The position numbers were made by a program, and so were the translations under genes. Of a stretch of 8,378 nucleotides of DNA, positions 1 through 6,300 are shown in pieces. The DNA is from Acetobacteraceae bacterium (GTDB lineage: Bacteria > Pseudomonadota > Alphaproteobacteria > Acetobacterales > Acetobacteraceae). The notes below the pieces were generated by a model. That model was not told where the DNA came from and made no database searches. It saw nothing but the letters and a program-made list of their open reading frames with translations. The first letter of the stretch is position 1, and each line of letters begins with the position of its first letter. The stretch is from positions 1 through 8,378 of the forward strand of contig JACMOQ010000484.1 in assembly GCA_014377905.1 (NCBI GenBank), read 5' to 3'.

Positions 1-207
1 ACCAGCGTCAGCCGGGTCTTGCTGTTCTGGGCAGCCTTCATCCTGACCCGACCGCTTGGCGCTGCGGTAGGCGACTTCCTCGACAAGCCGGTTGCCAAAG
101 GTGGTCTGGATCTCAGTCGACCACTTGCCTCGGCAGTGCTCGCAGTAACGATTTTAATTCTGGTAATGTTGCTGCCACAGCGCGCGGGTCGTCATCCCGC
201 ACACTGA
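1..207 (+). CDS. COG4705-type integral membrane protein, C-terminal part (5' end outside window)
   Basis: This is the last 68 codons of a gene that starts before the window; the frame is open from base 1 and ends at TGA 205-207. Two hydrophobic segments are visible, one around VLLFWAAFILTRPLGAAVGDF and one around LASAVLAVTILILVMLLP, followed by a short basic tail. The string TRPLGAAVGDFLDKP with a following SRPLASAVLA is what I recall as the conserved end of the COG4705 'uncharacterised membrane-anchored protein' family, common in sphingomonads and other proteobacteria. The biochemical role is not established. The gene converges on copD with a gap of about 100 bases, so no shared operon is implied. 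The coding call is firm; the family name rests on memory of the motif. Confidence 0.75.
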   Translation, partial: TSVSRVLLFWAAFILTRPLGAAVGDFLDKPVAKGGLDLSRPLASAVLAVTILILVMLLPQRAGRHPAH

Positions 208-306
208 AGGCCTATCGGCTCCGATCCTAGTCTGCGCGCGAGATTTGACCGTGGGTGGAAACCGAACGGTTGGGCCGCGCTTGGCGGCATGACATTGCCC
301 TGCCAA
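208..306. other. Convergent intergenic gap
   Basis: About 100 bases lie between two gene ends that face each other. A terminator for both would be expected, but I see no strong GC-rich hairpin with a T-run. The only symmetry I noted is a weak one, AACCG-AA-CGGTT at 260-271. Confidence 0.4.
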
Positions 307-1173
307 TCAAATTGCCGCCATCGGCGGTTCGAGAGTGCCGAGCCATGCTACCAGTCCCAAAATGCCGATCGCGAGAGCTACCTCGCGGATCAGGCTCGAT
401 CGCAAGCCACGCAGCGCCGATTTGCCATTAAAGGCGTCGGCGGCAAGCGCCGGCGTCAGCCAGAAGCGATTGACCGCTGCCAGTCCCAGCATGCCGGTGA
501 ACAATGCTAACATGGTGAGCAGCAACTGCCCGTAAAGCGAACCGGCGACGGTCGCGAATTGCCCTGGACCGACCAACAGCCAGGCATTGATCAAACCTGT
601 AGCTGCGATCACAGCCACGATAACGGTGCCTGTCGTTGCAAAACCGGCAAGCTCTCGGTGCGCCCCATCCAGGCTTGCGCAGTCGCTTGGCTGCACGCGT
701 CGAAGCATCAGCAGAAGCCCTGCCAGCGCGCCGATCCAAAGCCCCGCAGCGAGTAGATGCACAACATCGGCAAGCAGATGCATCACGCCAACCCGTCCGT
801 CGTTGGCGGCACCGTGTCCACTCCAGGCGAGGGTAGCAAGCGCCGCAGCGCAGCAAACCGCCGATGCAGGGCAAAGCCATCGCCGGTCGCGCGTAAGTCC
901 CGCGAATGCGATGACCGCCAGCAGCGCGCCAACACGCACCAGCCATGCCGTTCCCGCCGCTGTCTCGGTAATGACCGTACTGACCGAATCCCAGTCGAGC
1001 GCCGTCAGCGGCAATCCGGCCATGTTTGCCGCCACCACCGCTATGTCAGCTGCCGACAGGGCAAGGCCGACAATGGCAGCGACGGGGATGAGACGAAAAA
1101 ACTGCAACCGGTCATCCCATTCCGCCTGCGGCATTGCATGAAGCGCGAAGGCCGGCACCCCGAACCCCAGCAT
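307..1173 (-). CDS. copD: CopD-family copper-transport membrane protein, N-terminus interrupted
   Basis: CopD is an inner-membrane protein thought to pass copper between periplasm and cytoplasm, working with CopC. From the ATG at 1173 the product is 288 residues with about eight hydrophobic segments. It carries the family's WSGH motif near residues 117-120, HLLADVVHLLAAGLWIGAL at 132-150 (His132, His139, Trp146) and VNRFWLTP at 234-241. The first segment looks clipped. Reading upstream in frame, the codons give FGLYLDL, which is conserved in CopD, directly after a TGA at 1197-1195. Beyond that TGA the frame stays open and reads LAEPTILASILL back to a GTG at 1236. No Shine-Dalgarno sequence precedes the ATG. 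The gene is therefore either a real CDS starting late or a recent pseudogene. It stands alone on the minus strand, not directly behind copC as is usual. Confidence 0.8.
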   Translation of the reverse strand: MLGFGVPAFALHAMPQAEWDDRLQFFRLIPVAAIVGLALSAADIAVVAANMAGLPLTALDWDSVSTVITETAAGTAWLVRVGALLAVIAFAGLTRDRRWLCPASAVCCAAALATLAWSGHGAANDGRVGVMHLLADVVHLLAAGLWIGALAGLLLMLRRVQPSDCASLDGAHRELAGFATTGTVIVAVIAATGLINAWLLVGPGQFATVAGSLYGQLLLTMLALFTGMLGLAAVNRFWLTPALAADAFNGKSALRGLRSSLIREVALAIGILGLVAWLGTLEPPMAAI

Positions 1174-1236
1174 AAGGTCAAGGTAAAGACCGAATCATAG
1201 CAAAATGCTGGCGAGAATGGTGGGCTCGGCGAGCAC
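1174..1236 (-). pseudogene. copD: Apparent original 5' end of copD, carrying an in-frame TGA
   Basis: This stretch is in the copD frame. From GTG 1236-1234 it reads (M)LAEPTILASILL, then TGA at 1197-1195, then FGLYLDL running into the ATG at 1173. A single C-to-T change, CGA to TGA, would explain the stop and restore LLRFGLYLDLML, the usual CopD opening. A second explanation is loss of one copy of a TTCGG tandem repeat: an ATG at 1198 followed by one more TTCGG would read MIRFGLYLDLML. No clear ribosome binding site precedes the GTG, so the true original start is uncertain. A sequencing or assembly error cannot be excluded. Confidence 0.55.
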
Positions 1237-1375
1237 CCGCTATTTGACCGGTGCACCGTCATGACCCGCAAGCTTGCAGGGGATGACGAGCGACGAGCAG
1301 GGAAATTGCGGCATTGGCATGCAAGCATAATACCATTGGGACCAGCGGTCATCATCCGGCTATTAACCGTCTCCA

Positions 1376-1402
1376 CAGCCTCAACCGTTGATATCGAGGC
1401 TG
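1376..1402. repeat. Inverted repeat with 7-base arms
   Basis: CAGCCTC at 1376-1382 pairs perfectly with GAGGCTG at 1396-1402 across 13 bases. The spacer itself contains CAACCGTTG and GATATC symmetries. No T-run follows on either strand, so an operator or an RNA hairpin fits better than an intrinsic terminator. Confidence 0.5.
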
Positions 1403-1425
1403 GGCTAATCTGGATCGCTATGGCG

Positions 1426-1453
1426 GTAAACCTCTTGGGTCCGCTCGGTTTAC
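1426..1453. repeat. Inverted repeat with 7-base arms
   Basis: GTAAACC at 1426-1432 pairs perfectly with GGTTTAC at 1447-1453 across 14 bases. Its total size (28 bases) is nearly that of the repeat at 1376-1402 (27 bases), although the arm sequences differ. It is a candidate regulator-binding site for the divergent copper genes. Confidence 0.5.
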
Positions 1454-1459
1454 ATAAAT

Positions 1460-1475
1460 CCGATAACGCAATCGG
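1460..1475. repeat. Short inverted repeat
   Basis: CCGAT at 1460-1464 pairs with ATCGG at 1471-1475 around a 6-base loop. It lies a few bases after the repeat at 1426-1453. Alone it could be chance; it matters mainly as part of the cluster. Confidence 0.35.
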
Positions 1476-1520
1476 CTTCATGACGAGCTGCGCAAAGTGA
1501 ATTTCAGCTTACGGGCGAGT

Positions 1521-1536
1521 TCAGGATCAGGTCAGG
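1521..1536 (+). promoter_or_regulatory. Triple TCAGG direct repeat upstream of the secreted-protein gene
   Basis: TCAGG occurs at 1521-1525, 1527-1531 and 1532-1536, with a related TTTCAGC at 1502-1508. The cluster begins about 70 bases before the start codon at 1592, where an activator site would sit. Direct repeats of this kind are typical of sites for OmpR/PhoB-type response regulators. The assignment is inference only. Confidence 0.35.
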
Positions 1537-1580
1537 CGATAAATGGTTAAGTGCGATGTCCGATTGGTGGACGTGCTTTC

Positions 1581-1585
1581 GGGAG
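1581..1585 (+). promoter_or_regulatory. Ribosome binding site for the secreted-protein gene
   Basis: GGGAG ends 6 bases before the ATG at 1592. This favours that ATG over the in-frame upstream start at 1556, which would put WWTCFRERV in front of an otherwise standard signal peptide. Confidence 0.6.
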
Positions 1586-1591
1586 CGTGTC

Positions 1592-2083
1592 ATGAACAAG
1601 CTGATTTTGGGCCTGATGGCCAGTGCGGCACTCGGCATCTGCATGCCGACGGCAGCGAGCGCACATCCTGACGAAGATGCCTACCAGCAGCAGGATGACT
1701 GGAACAATGGCGGTGACAGTTATGCGGAGTTCGACCAGGAATATCGGCACATCTGGAATGGCATTCAGCACGGCCTGAATGACGGGTCTTACACCCCGCG
1801 CGAAGCCAATTATTTCTACCGCCAGATGCAGATCATTCGCGCCAAGGCAGACTGGCAGGCGCGGCGCGGCTATTACGACGGAGGCAGGATTCAGGCATCG
1901 CTCGAACAGCTCCACGATCGCATGCACAATGCGCACGGAAGGGGGCATGAGCGCGAAGACTGGTACGGCAGTGGCTACCGCGGTTACGGCTACGGGCAGC
2001 CCTCGACCTACGCTGATCCCTACGGCGATCGCTATCGCAGCCAAGATCAGGGCTTCAGCGTGTATTTCGGAACGCGGCGTTAG
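1592..2083 (+). CDS. Secreted His/Tyr-rich protein of unknown function, next to copC
   Basis: I do not recognise a named family. The product has 163 residues. A signal peptide (residues 1-24) ends in AASA, giving a mature protein that starts His25-Pro-Asp-Glu-Asp. Residues about 45-115 look helical. They resemble, as I recall, small sphingomonad periplasmic proteins with a TPREANYFYRQ-type segment between two helices. His108, His112, His115 and His119 are spaced i, i+4, i+7, i+11 and could share one face of a helix; His53 and His60 form a similar pair. The C-terminus (about 124-163) is rich in Tyr, Gly, Asp and Arg and probably disordered. The mature part has no Cys. copC follows 45 bases downstream on the same strand, so co-transcription is likely. 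A metal-binding or copper-storage role is inferred from position and His pattern, not from homology. Confidence 0.85.
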   Translation: MNKLILGLMASAALGICMPTAASAHPDEDAYQQQDDWNNGGDSYAEFDQEYRHIWNGIQHGLNDGSYTPREANYFYRQMQIIRAKADWQARRGYYDGGRIQASLEQLHDRMHNAHGRGHEREDWYGSGYRGYGYGQPSTYADPYGDRYRSQDQGFSVYFGTRR

Positions 2084-2117
2084 CGCCTGCCAGTGCTTGG
2101 GGTTCCCAGCATCATAT

Positions 2118-2121
2118 GGAG
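2118..2121 (+). promoter_or_regulatory. Ribosome binding site for copC
   Basis: GGAG ends 7 bases before the ATG at 2129. It supports that start over the in-frame upstream ATG at 2093, which would add 12 residues in front of the signal peptide and overlap the spacer. Confidence 0.6.
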
Positions 2122-2128
2122 ACAGCGG

Positions 2129-2497
2129 ATGAGGACGTTATCAATTACGCTGCTTGGCGCGGTGAGCGCTGTTCTGATGACGGTTCCCGCCATCGCGCAC
2201 CCGAAGCTAATTGCCTCGAGCCCGGTGGCGGGTCGTACGGCGAGCGCGCCAACTGCGATCACACTGAAGTTCAGCGAGAAACTGCTGGCGGCATTTTCCG
2301 GGTTGTCGATCACGCCGCTATCGGGTGGCGGCGGCAAAGCCGCAACGGTGCTGAAGACATCAGTTTCGCCTGATGGACATACGCTGGTGTCGCGCCTTGC
2401 AACGCCGCTGCCGTCGGGCAGCTATTTGGTTAGCTGGCATGTCGTTTCTTCCGATACGCACAGGGTGGCCGGCAGCCTTCGTTTTATCGCCCGATAG
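2129..2497 (+). CDS. copC: CopC, periplasmic Cu(II)-binding protein
   Basis: CopC is a small cupredoxin-like beta-barrel that binds periplasmic copper and is thought to supply CopD. The 122-residue precursor has a signal peptide (1-23, ending VPAIA), leaving a 99-residue mature protein beginning His-Pro-Lys-Leu. The Cu(II) ligands known for the family are present: mature His1, and Asp86 and His88 within SSDTHRVAG. Other family marks are ITLKFSEKL at mature 21-29 and YLVSWHVVSSDTHRVAGSLRF near the end. The mature chain contains no Met, so the Met-rich Cu(I) site of PcoC/plasmid CopC is missing; this is the Cu(II)-only type. The gene sits 45 bases after the secreted-protein gene. No copD follows it; the only copD in view is on the other strand about 1 kb to the left. 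Confidence 0.93.
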   Translation: MRTLSITLLGAVSAVLMTVPAIAHPKLIASSPVAGRTASAPTAITLKFSEKLLAAFSGLSITPLSGGGGKAATVLKTSVSPDGHTLVSRLATPLPSGSYLVSWHVVSSDTHRVAGSLRFIAR

Positions 2498-2738
2498 CCT
2501 CCTGTTCCGGACCGTGGGATCATCGGCTTTTCAGGCGGCTGCGCAAATAATGCTACATGAAAAGGATCGGCATCCAGAGCCCGAGCGCCCAGTGTGGATT
2601 TCGGATCCAGGTGGGCGGAGGTTTTCCACACCTGCATTACGTAAAGGGCTGAAGGTGAGCGAGTTCGTCCAACATACTGGAGATATTGATTAAATTGCCG
2701 ATATCGGTCCGACGCTTACCACAGTCCGATCTGGCAAG
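2498..2738. other. Convergent intergenic region after copC and ydbL
   Basis: These 241 bases separate two gene ends that face each other. I find no credible gene. The region has an inverted repeat, GTGTGGA 2592-2598 with TCCACAC 2625-2631, overlapped by CAGGTG 2608-2613 with CACCTG 2629-2634, and a 10-base palindrome CCGATATCGG at 2698-2707. These may end transcription from one or both sides, but none has a clear T-run. Confidence 0.45.
2592..2634. repeat. Overlapping inverted repeats, possible termination or pairing structure
   Basis: Two alternative stems share the same right arm region: GTGTGGA (2592-2598) with TCCACAC (2625-2631), and CAGGTG (2608-2613) with CACCTG (2629-2634). They cannot form together. 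The spot lies about 100 bases after copC and slightly more after ydbL. Confidence 0.3.
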
Positions 2739-3119
2739 TCATCGACCGCAATAGCTGGGCAAGGCGATCGGAGCACTGGTCTCGCGCTTGCGCCACTCGC
2801 CTGCCGGCGTGCGGTAATATTGCCCGGTTGGCCCCCGCGTCTGGAACAACTGGCAAGCGGTCGCGGCACCGACGTCGACGACGGTCACACCCGTCTTGGC
2901 GGCTGCCGTATCGGTGTATACGGCGCGACGTTGGATATTGATCTGCGCGACGCGCTTGGCGAGATCGGCGTCACCCGGTACCCTGACGCCCAGATAGCCG
3001 TCGCTTTGCTCGCCGACGGTGCCGGCAACACGGGCGGCCTCAACGACGGGATCGGCCGTTTGTGCAAGTGCAGGGCCAGCAAAAGCGAAAGCGCTGACAG
3101 CGAGGAGGAGCAGGCGCAT
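2739..3119 (-). CDS. ydbL: YdbL (DUF1318) periplasmic protein
   Basis: YdbL is the small periplasmic partner of YdbH and YnbE. In E. coli it is reported to keep YnbE in the proper state for building the YdbH-YnbE bridge. The product has 126 residues. A signal peptide ends GPALA, and the mature part starts QTADP. The DUF1318 core is clear: VVEAARVAGTVGEQSDGYLG, then AQINIQRRAVYTDTAAAKTG, then GAATACQLF and a GEWRKR end. The tail adds APIALPSYCGR. I chose ATG 3119 because it gives a standard signal peptide (MRLLLLAVS). The alternative ATG at 3140 overlaps the ynbE stop as TGATG, adds MAARDIN, and would make the pair directly coupled. Neither start has a strong Shine-Dalgarno, which fits coupling to ynbE. 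Confidence 0.9.
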   Translation of the reverse strand: MRLLLLAVSAFAFAGPALAQTADPVVEAARVAGTVGEQSDGYLGVRVPGDADLAKRVAQINIQRRAVYTDTAAAKTGVTVVDVGAATACQLFQTRGPTGQYYRTPAGEWRKRETSAPIALPSYCGR

Positions 3120-3139
3120 GTTTATGTCTCTTGCAGCCA

Positions 3140-3313
3140 TCAGAAAATCGCCGGATTCTTCTTGATCAGATCCTGAACATCCTTTTCGAGCCGGATGACG
3201 ATCTCCTGCTTGATGGTGACATTGAGATTGATCTCGATAGGCTTGTCGGGGGCGCGCAGCTGGATGCACCCCGAAAGTGCTGCAGCAGCGATAACGATCA
3301 ACAGAACTCTCAT
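3140..3313 (-). CDS. ynbE: YnbE-family outer-membrane lipoprotein (57 residues)
   Basis: YnbE is the outer-membrane lipoprotein that docks with the C-terminal end of YdbH to complete an intermembrane bridge. It starts MRVLLIVIAAAALSGC with a lipobox LSGC, the lipidated Cys at residue 16. The residue after it is Ile, not Asp, so by the E. coli Lol rule it should go to the outer membrane. The mature part reads IQLRAPDKPIEINLNVTIKQ and ends KKNPAIF; the alternating IEINLNVTI stretch should form a beta-strand suited to pairing with YdbH. The length matches the family, which is about 60 residues. The gene starts 54 bases after the ydbH stop, and its TGA shares bases with a possible ydbL ATG. It is easily missed because of its size. 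Confidence 0.92.
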   Translation of the reverse strand: MRVLLIVIAAAALSGCIQLRAPDKPIEINLNVTIKQEIVIRLEKDVQDLIKKNPAIF

Positions 3314-3361
3314 AATGTTATCTTAGCACGGCCTATATGAACGAACACCATGCCTTTCGTA

Positions 3362-3373
3362 CCATGATCATGG
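3362..3373. repeat. Perfect 12-base palindrome over the ydbH stop codon
   Basis: CCATGATCATGG is fully self-complementary and covers the ydbH TGA (3370-3368). It has no loop and no T-run, so it is not a standard terminator. It may be chance. Confidence 0.3.
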
Positions 3374-6300
3374 CTTGGGTGGTTCTGCAGGATCCGGCTG
3401 GGCGTTGCGCAGCAGGCTGCGCGCATCGCTGAACGACGCGACGGTGCCGAGCAGCGCCCGAAATGGCGCGCGAACGGTGATGCCGAACTTGAACGGCAGA
3501 CCATTGGAACGCAGCGGCAGGGTGCCGCCAAGGTTGACCGGCGCCAGGTTGGTGCCCGTAAAACTGATCGCGGTGACCAGTTCGCCGTCAAGATCGCCAT
3601 CGAGCGCCAACGTCAACGAATGATAGCGCATGCTTCGCAAGGCATCGAACGCGAGGCGGGCTGTCGCCCCCATGCTCGCCTGGCCAACATCGCCGACATA
3701 CTGGATCATGCCGCCTTCGGGCCGCGCCGTCAGCAGGCCGCCTTCGATACGCCCGCTGGTGCCGGCGAAAACGAGCGGAAGCACACCATCGAACCGGCCG
3801 GTGGCATTGAGGTTCTTGAGGTCGAAACGCTGCAGGAACTGCCCGGCATCCAGGCCATCGACGATGAGGACATAGCGCCGCCGGGTCTCTCCGGCGCGGA
3901 CGATGACAGGCTGCAGGGTCAACGTGCCGCCGGTAAAGGGCCAGCGCATATCCTCGACCGAAATCGCGCCGACGTCGAGGATCTGGAAACGAGCGACGCC
4001 GCTTTCAACCAACACGCCCGGATTGATCGACGCGATCTTCAACACCTGCGACGGCAATGTGTGCAGCTTCGGCAGGTCGTCGAAATGCAGCGTGCCTTCG
4101 ATGCCGGTCACCGGCCCCAATGCCGCCGTTGCCAGTGACAGGGCTTCGAATTGTATCTTGGCGGTACCGCGCAAGCCGTCCGGGTCAAGCGTCAGATCGG
4201 CGTGCGATGTCACCTTGCCATCGACATTGGCGACAAACCCACGCGCCAGTTCGCTGATCTGCAGCGGCTGCAATTTCTTTGAGAACGCTAGAATCGAATC
4301 GAGCTGAGCCGATCCTGTTCCAGCTCCTGTCAAATAGGTTCCGCGAACGGTGGCAATCGGCGTTTTGCCGTCGACAAGCATTATCGAGGCCTGGCCAGTT
4401 ACACGGCCTTGGATCATGCGGACGTCAGCATCGGCCAGTTGCAGGGGCGCAAACTGCTGCTTTGCCGCGGGGTCAGTCAATTGCGCGCTCAATCCGGTGA
4501 ACGTCAGTCCGCCCAAGGAAAGTTGCCATTGCGCAGCACCGCGCCGGATGCGGACGGCGGGCGAATCCGCCGCGGCGGCTGATACACGCCCGGATCCCTT
4601 CCATCCCGCCGGCTGCCTGCTGACCATGCCGGCGACCACCGCGCCGCCGGCCATTTTGTTTAACCGCAGTTTCAAAATCAGGCCGGAGCTGCGCACGACC
4701 GGTCCATCAAGACTCCCGCCAAGCGAGAGCCGCGCAGGCTGGCTGTCGATAGCGAAGGCCCGTCCCGCTGCCTGTCCTTGCAATCTGACCGCGCCGACGA
4801 TGACATCCCCGGCAATCGTCTTGCCCGACAGGGCCGGTGCCGACACGCCGGCCGCGGGACACAGCCGGACCGCAAATCGCTCAATCACCAGGGACGCTGT
4901 TCGCACCGACGTTGCCGCGACATCGGCACAACCCGGGCCTAACGTCCTATGGTCGCCATCAAGGCTGGTGCGCATTGCAAGCCGCACGTCCAGACCATCG
5001 ACCTGCGCGCCGCCAAAGCGCGTCGAAACGATTGCTCGGCCCGACACATCGGCAAAGCCGTTGGCAAAGTCGACATTGATCCCCGGCACCGCAACCGCCA
5101 ATCGGCCCGGGCGCCACGGCTGCACGATTGCGGTGGCGGAGCCCGTCCACCTACCCCTGCGCAGAACCAGACCCGAAAGATCGATCTGGGCCGCCGGCAA
5201 TCCTCCGCCGCCAACCGCGATATGGCCGTCTATAGCCGCCTCGTCCGACGACCATCGCCCACCCGGGGTGCCAACCAACTGCAGTAGCGATCCCCCAGTG
5301 CCGCGTATGTCAGCACTGGATACCGTGATTTGTGGACGCTTGCCCAATGCCGCCGTGAACCGCACAACTACGTCAACCGAACGCGCCACCGCGCCAAGCC
5401 GCCTGGCAAGCTCCGAAACCAGGTCCGGCAAGCCCACCACCAACAACGCCGCCTGCGCCGAACCGGAGACAAGACCGCCGGCGCGGACGGTGCCGCCAAT
5501 GTTGACGCCACGGGCTTGCTGCCAGTCAAAGCCGCCATCACCGGCAATGGTGTCGGCCGATTCCCTCGCTGCCGCTGGCTTGATGGGCGACAAACGCCAA
5601 TTGCCGTGGAATTGCCCTGGTGTGCCGGTCCCCGCCAAACTTAAGCCAGATGGGCCGGCAAACCGCAAAGGCCCAACTTGTCCGGCAGTCGCCTGTGCCA
5701 CCACATTACCCGAAGCCGAAGCCATCGTAATCGGCACCGCCAGGTGAAACGCCCACTGCAGTCTGGGCACCTTGGCCGCAGCGCATTCGACCCTGTCGGC
5801 CAGGCCGGAGCCCGAGACGGCGAAATCGCGCGACGCCGTCGTGAGGACGATGTGTGCCGCGCCGGCGTGGCCGCTGCATGTCGCCGATCGCAGCGTAGCA
5901 GGCGCCGTTCGAACCACGGCGCGAAAATCTTTGTCGAGCCGGCCTGTCGCATCGACCTTGGCCAGCACGGGACCGAACGGCGTGACAATGGATACGCTCC
6001 CGTCGGTGATGAAAGTCGAAATTTCCGGAAACCGAACCGTTTTCGTCGTAGGGATAAGGCGATCAAGACTGCCAAAGCTGATGCCGCTGGTGAGAAGGCG
6101 AGCGCGCAAGAACGGCCCCTCAAGCCGCACGGCCGTGACCTTGGGCCCAAGACCAAACCAGGCAAGATCAACACTGATCCGCCGTACGACAAGATCGCGA
6201 TTGCCCGGCGGCCCCATCGCCACATTTTCGAAGACCAGATGACGGCTGTCTGCCTCGGCAACTTGATAAGCGGCATCAACACCCTTGTCGGCAAGGTACG

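Larger units (their letters stand above)
1237..1591. promoter_or_regulatory. Divergent control region between copD and the secreted-protein/copC pair
   Basis: No gene is supported in these 355 bases. The reading frames that cross it lack a ribosome binding site, a recognisable family or a signal peptide. Because copD reads left and the secreted-protein/copC pair reads right, promoters for both should lie here. I could not place a convincing sigma-70 -35/-10 pair, nor a CueR-like or CopY-like operator. The region is rich in symmetry: a 10-base palindrome GCAAGCTTGC at 1268-1277, three inverted repeats between 1376 and 1475, and three TCAGG copies just before the plus-strand gene. Confidence 0.5.

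Noticed and set aside
587..1141. 184-codon plus-strand frame opposite copD
   Set aside because: Low-complexity Ala/Ser/Arg product that mirrors the membrane segments of copD.
1041..1481. 146-codon minus-strand frame running from the control region into copD
   Set aside because: Its second half is copD read in the wrong frame, and its first half matches no family I know and has no ribosome binding site.
1261..1500. 79-codon plus-strand frame in the copD-secreted protein gap
   Set aside because: No ribosome binding site, no recognisable family, and it runs across several inverted repeats.
1547..2044. 165-codon frame on the minus strand opposite the secreted-protein gene
   Set aside because: The plus-strand product has a ribosome binding site, a textbook signal peptide and a natural end. 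The antisense product is Val/Ile/Ala-rich only because it mirrors Asp/Tyr/Asn codons.
2558..2653. Possible 31-codon gene after copC (starts MKRIGIQSP)
   Set aside because: No good Shine-Dalgarno sequence, no recognisable family, and it overlaps the paired repeats at 2592-2634.
3314..3367. Promoter for ynbE inside the ydbH-ynbE gap (TAAGAT near the start)
   Set aside because: Only a -10-like string is seen, with no matching -35 at the right distance; co-transcription from ydbH explains the layout better.
4350..5747. Open frame of 465 codons on the plus strand opposite ydbH
   Set aside because: It lies wholly inside ydbH. Its product is Pro/Thr/Arg/Ala-rich with no domain or signal peptide, as expected from the antisense of GC-rich coding DNA.
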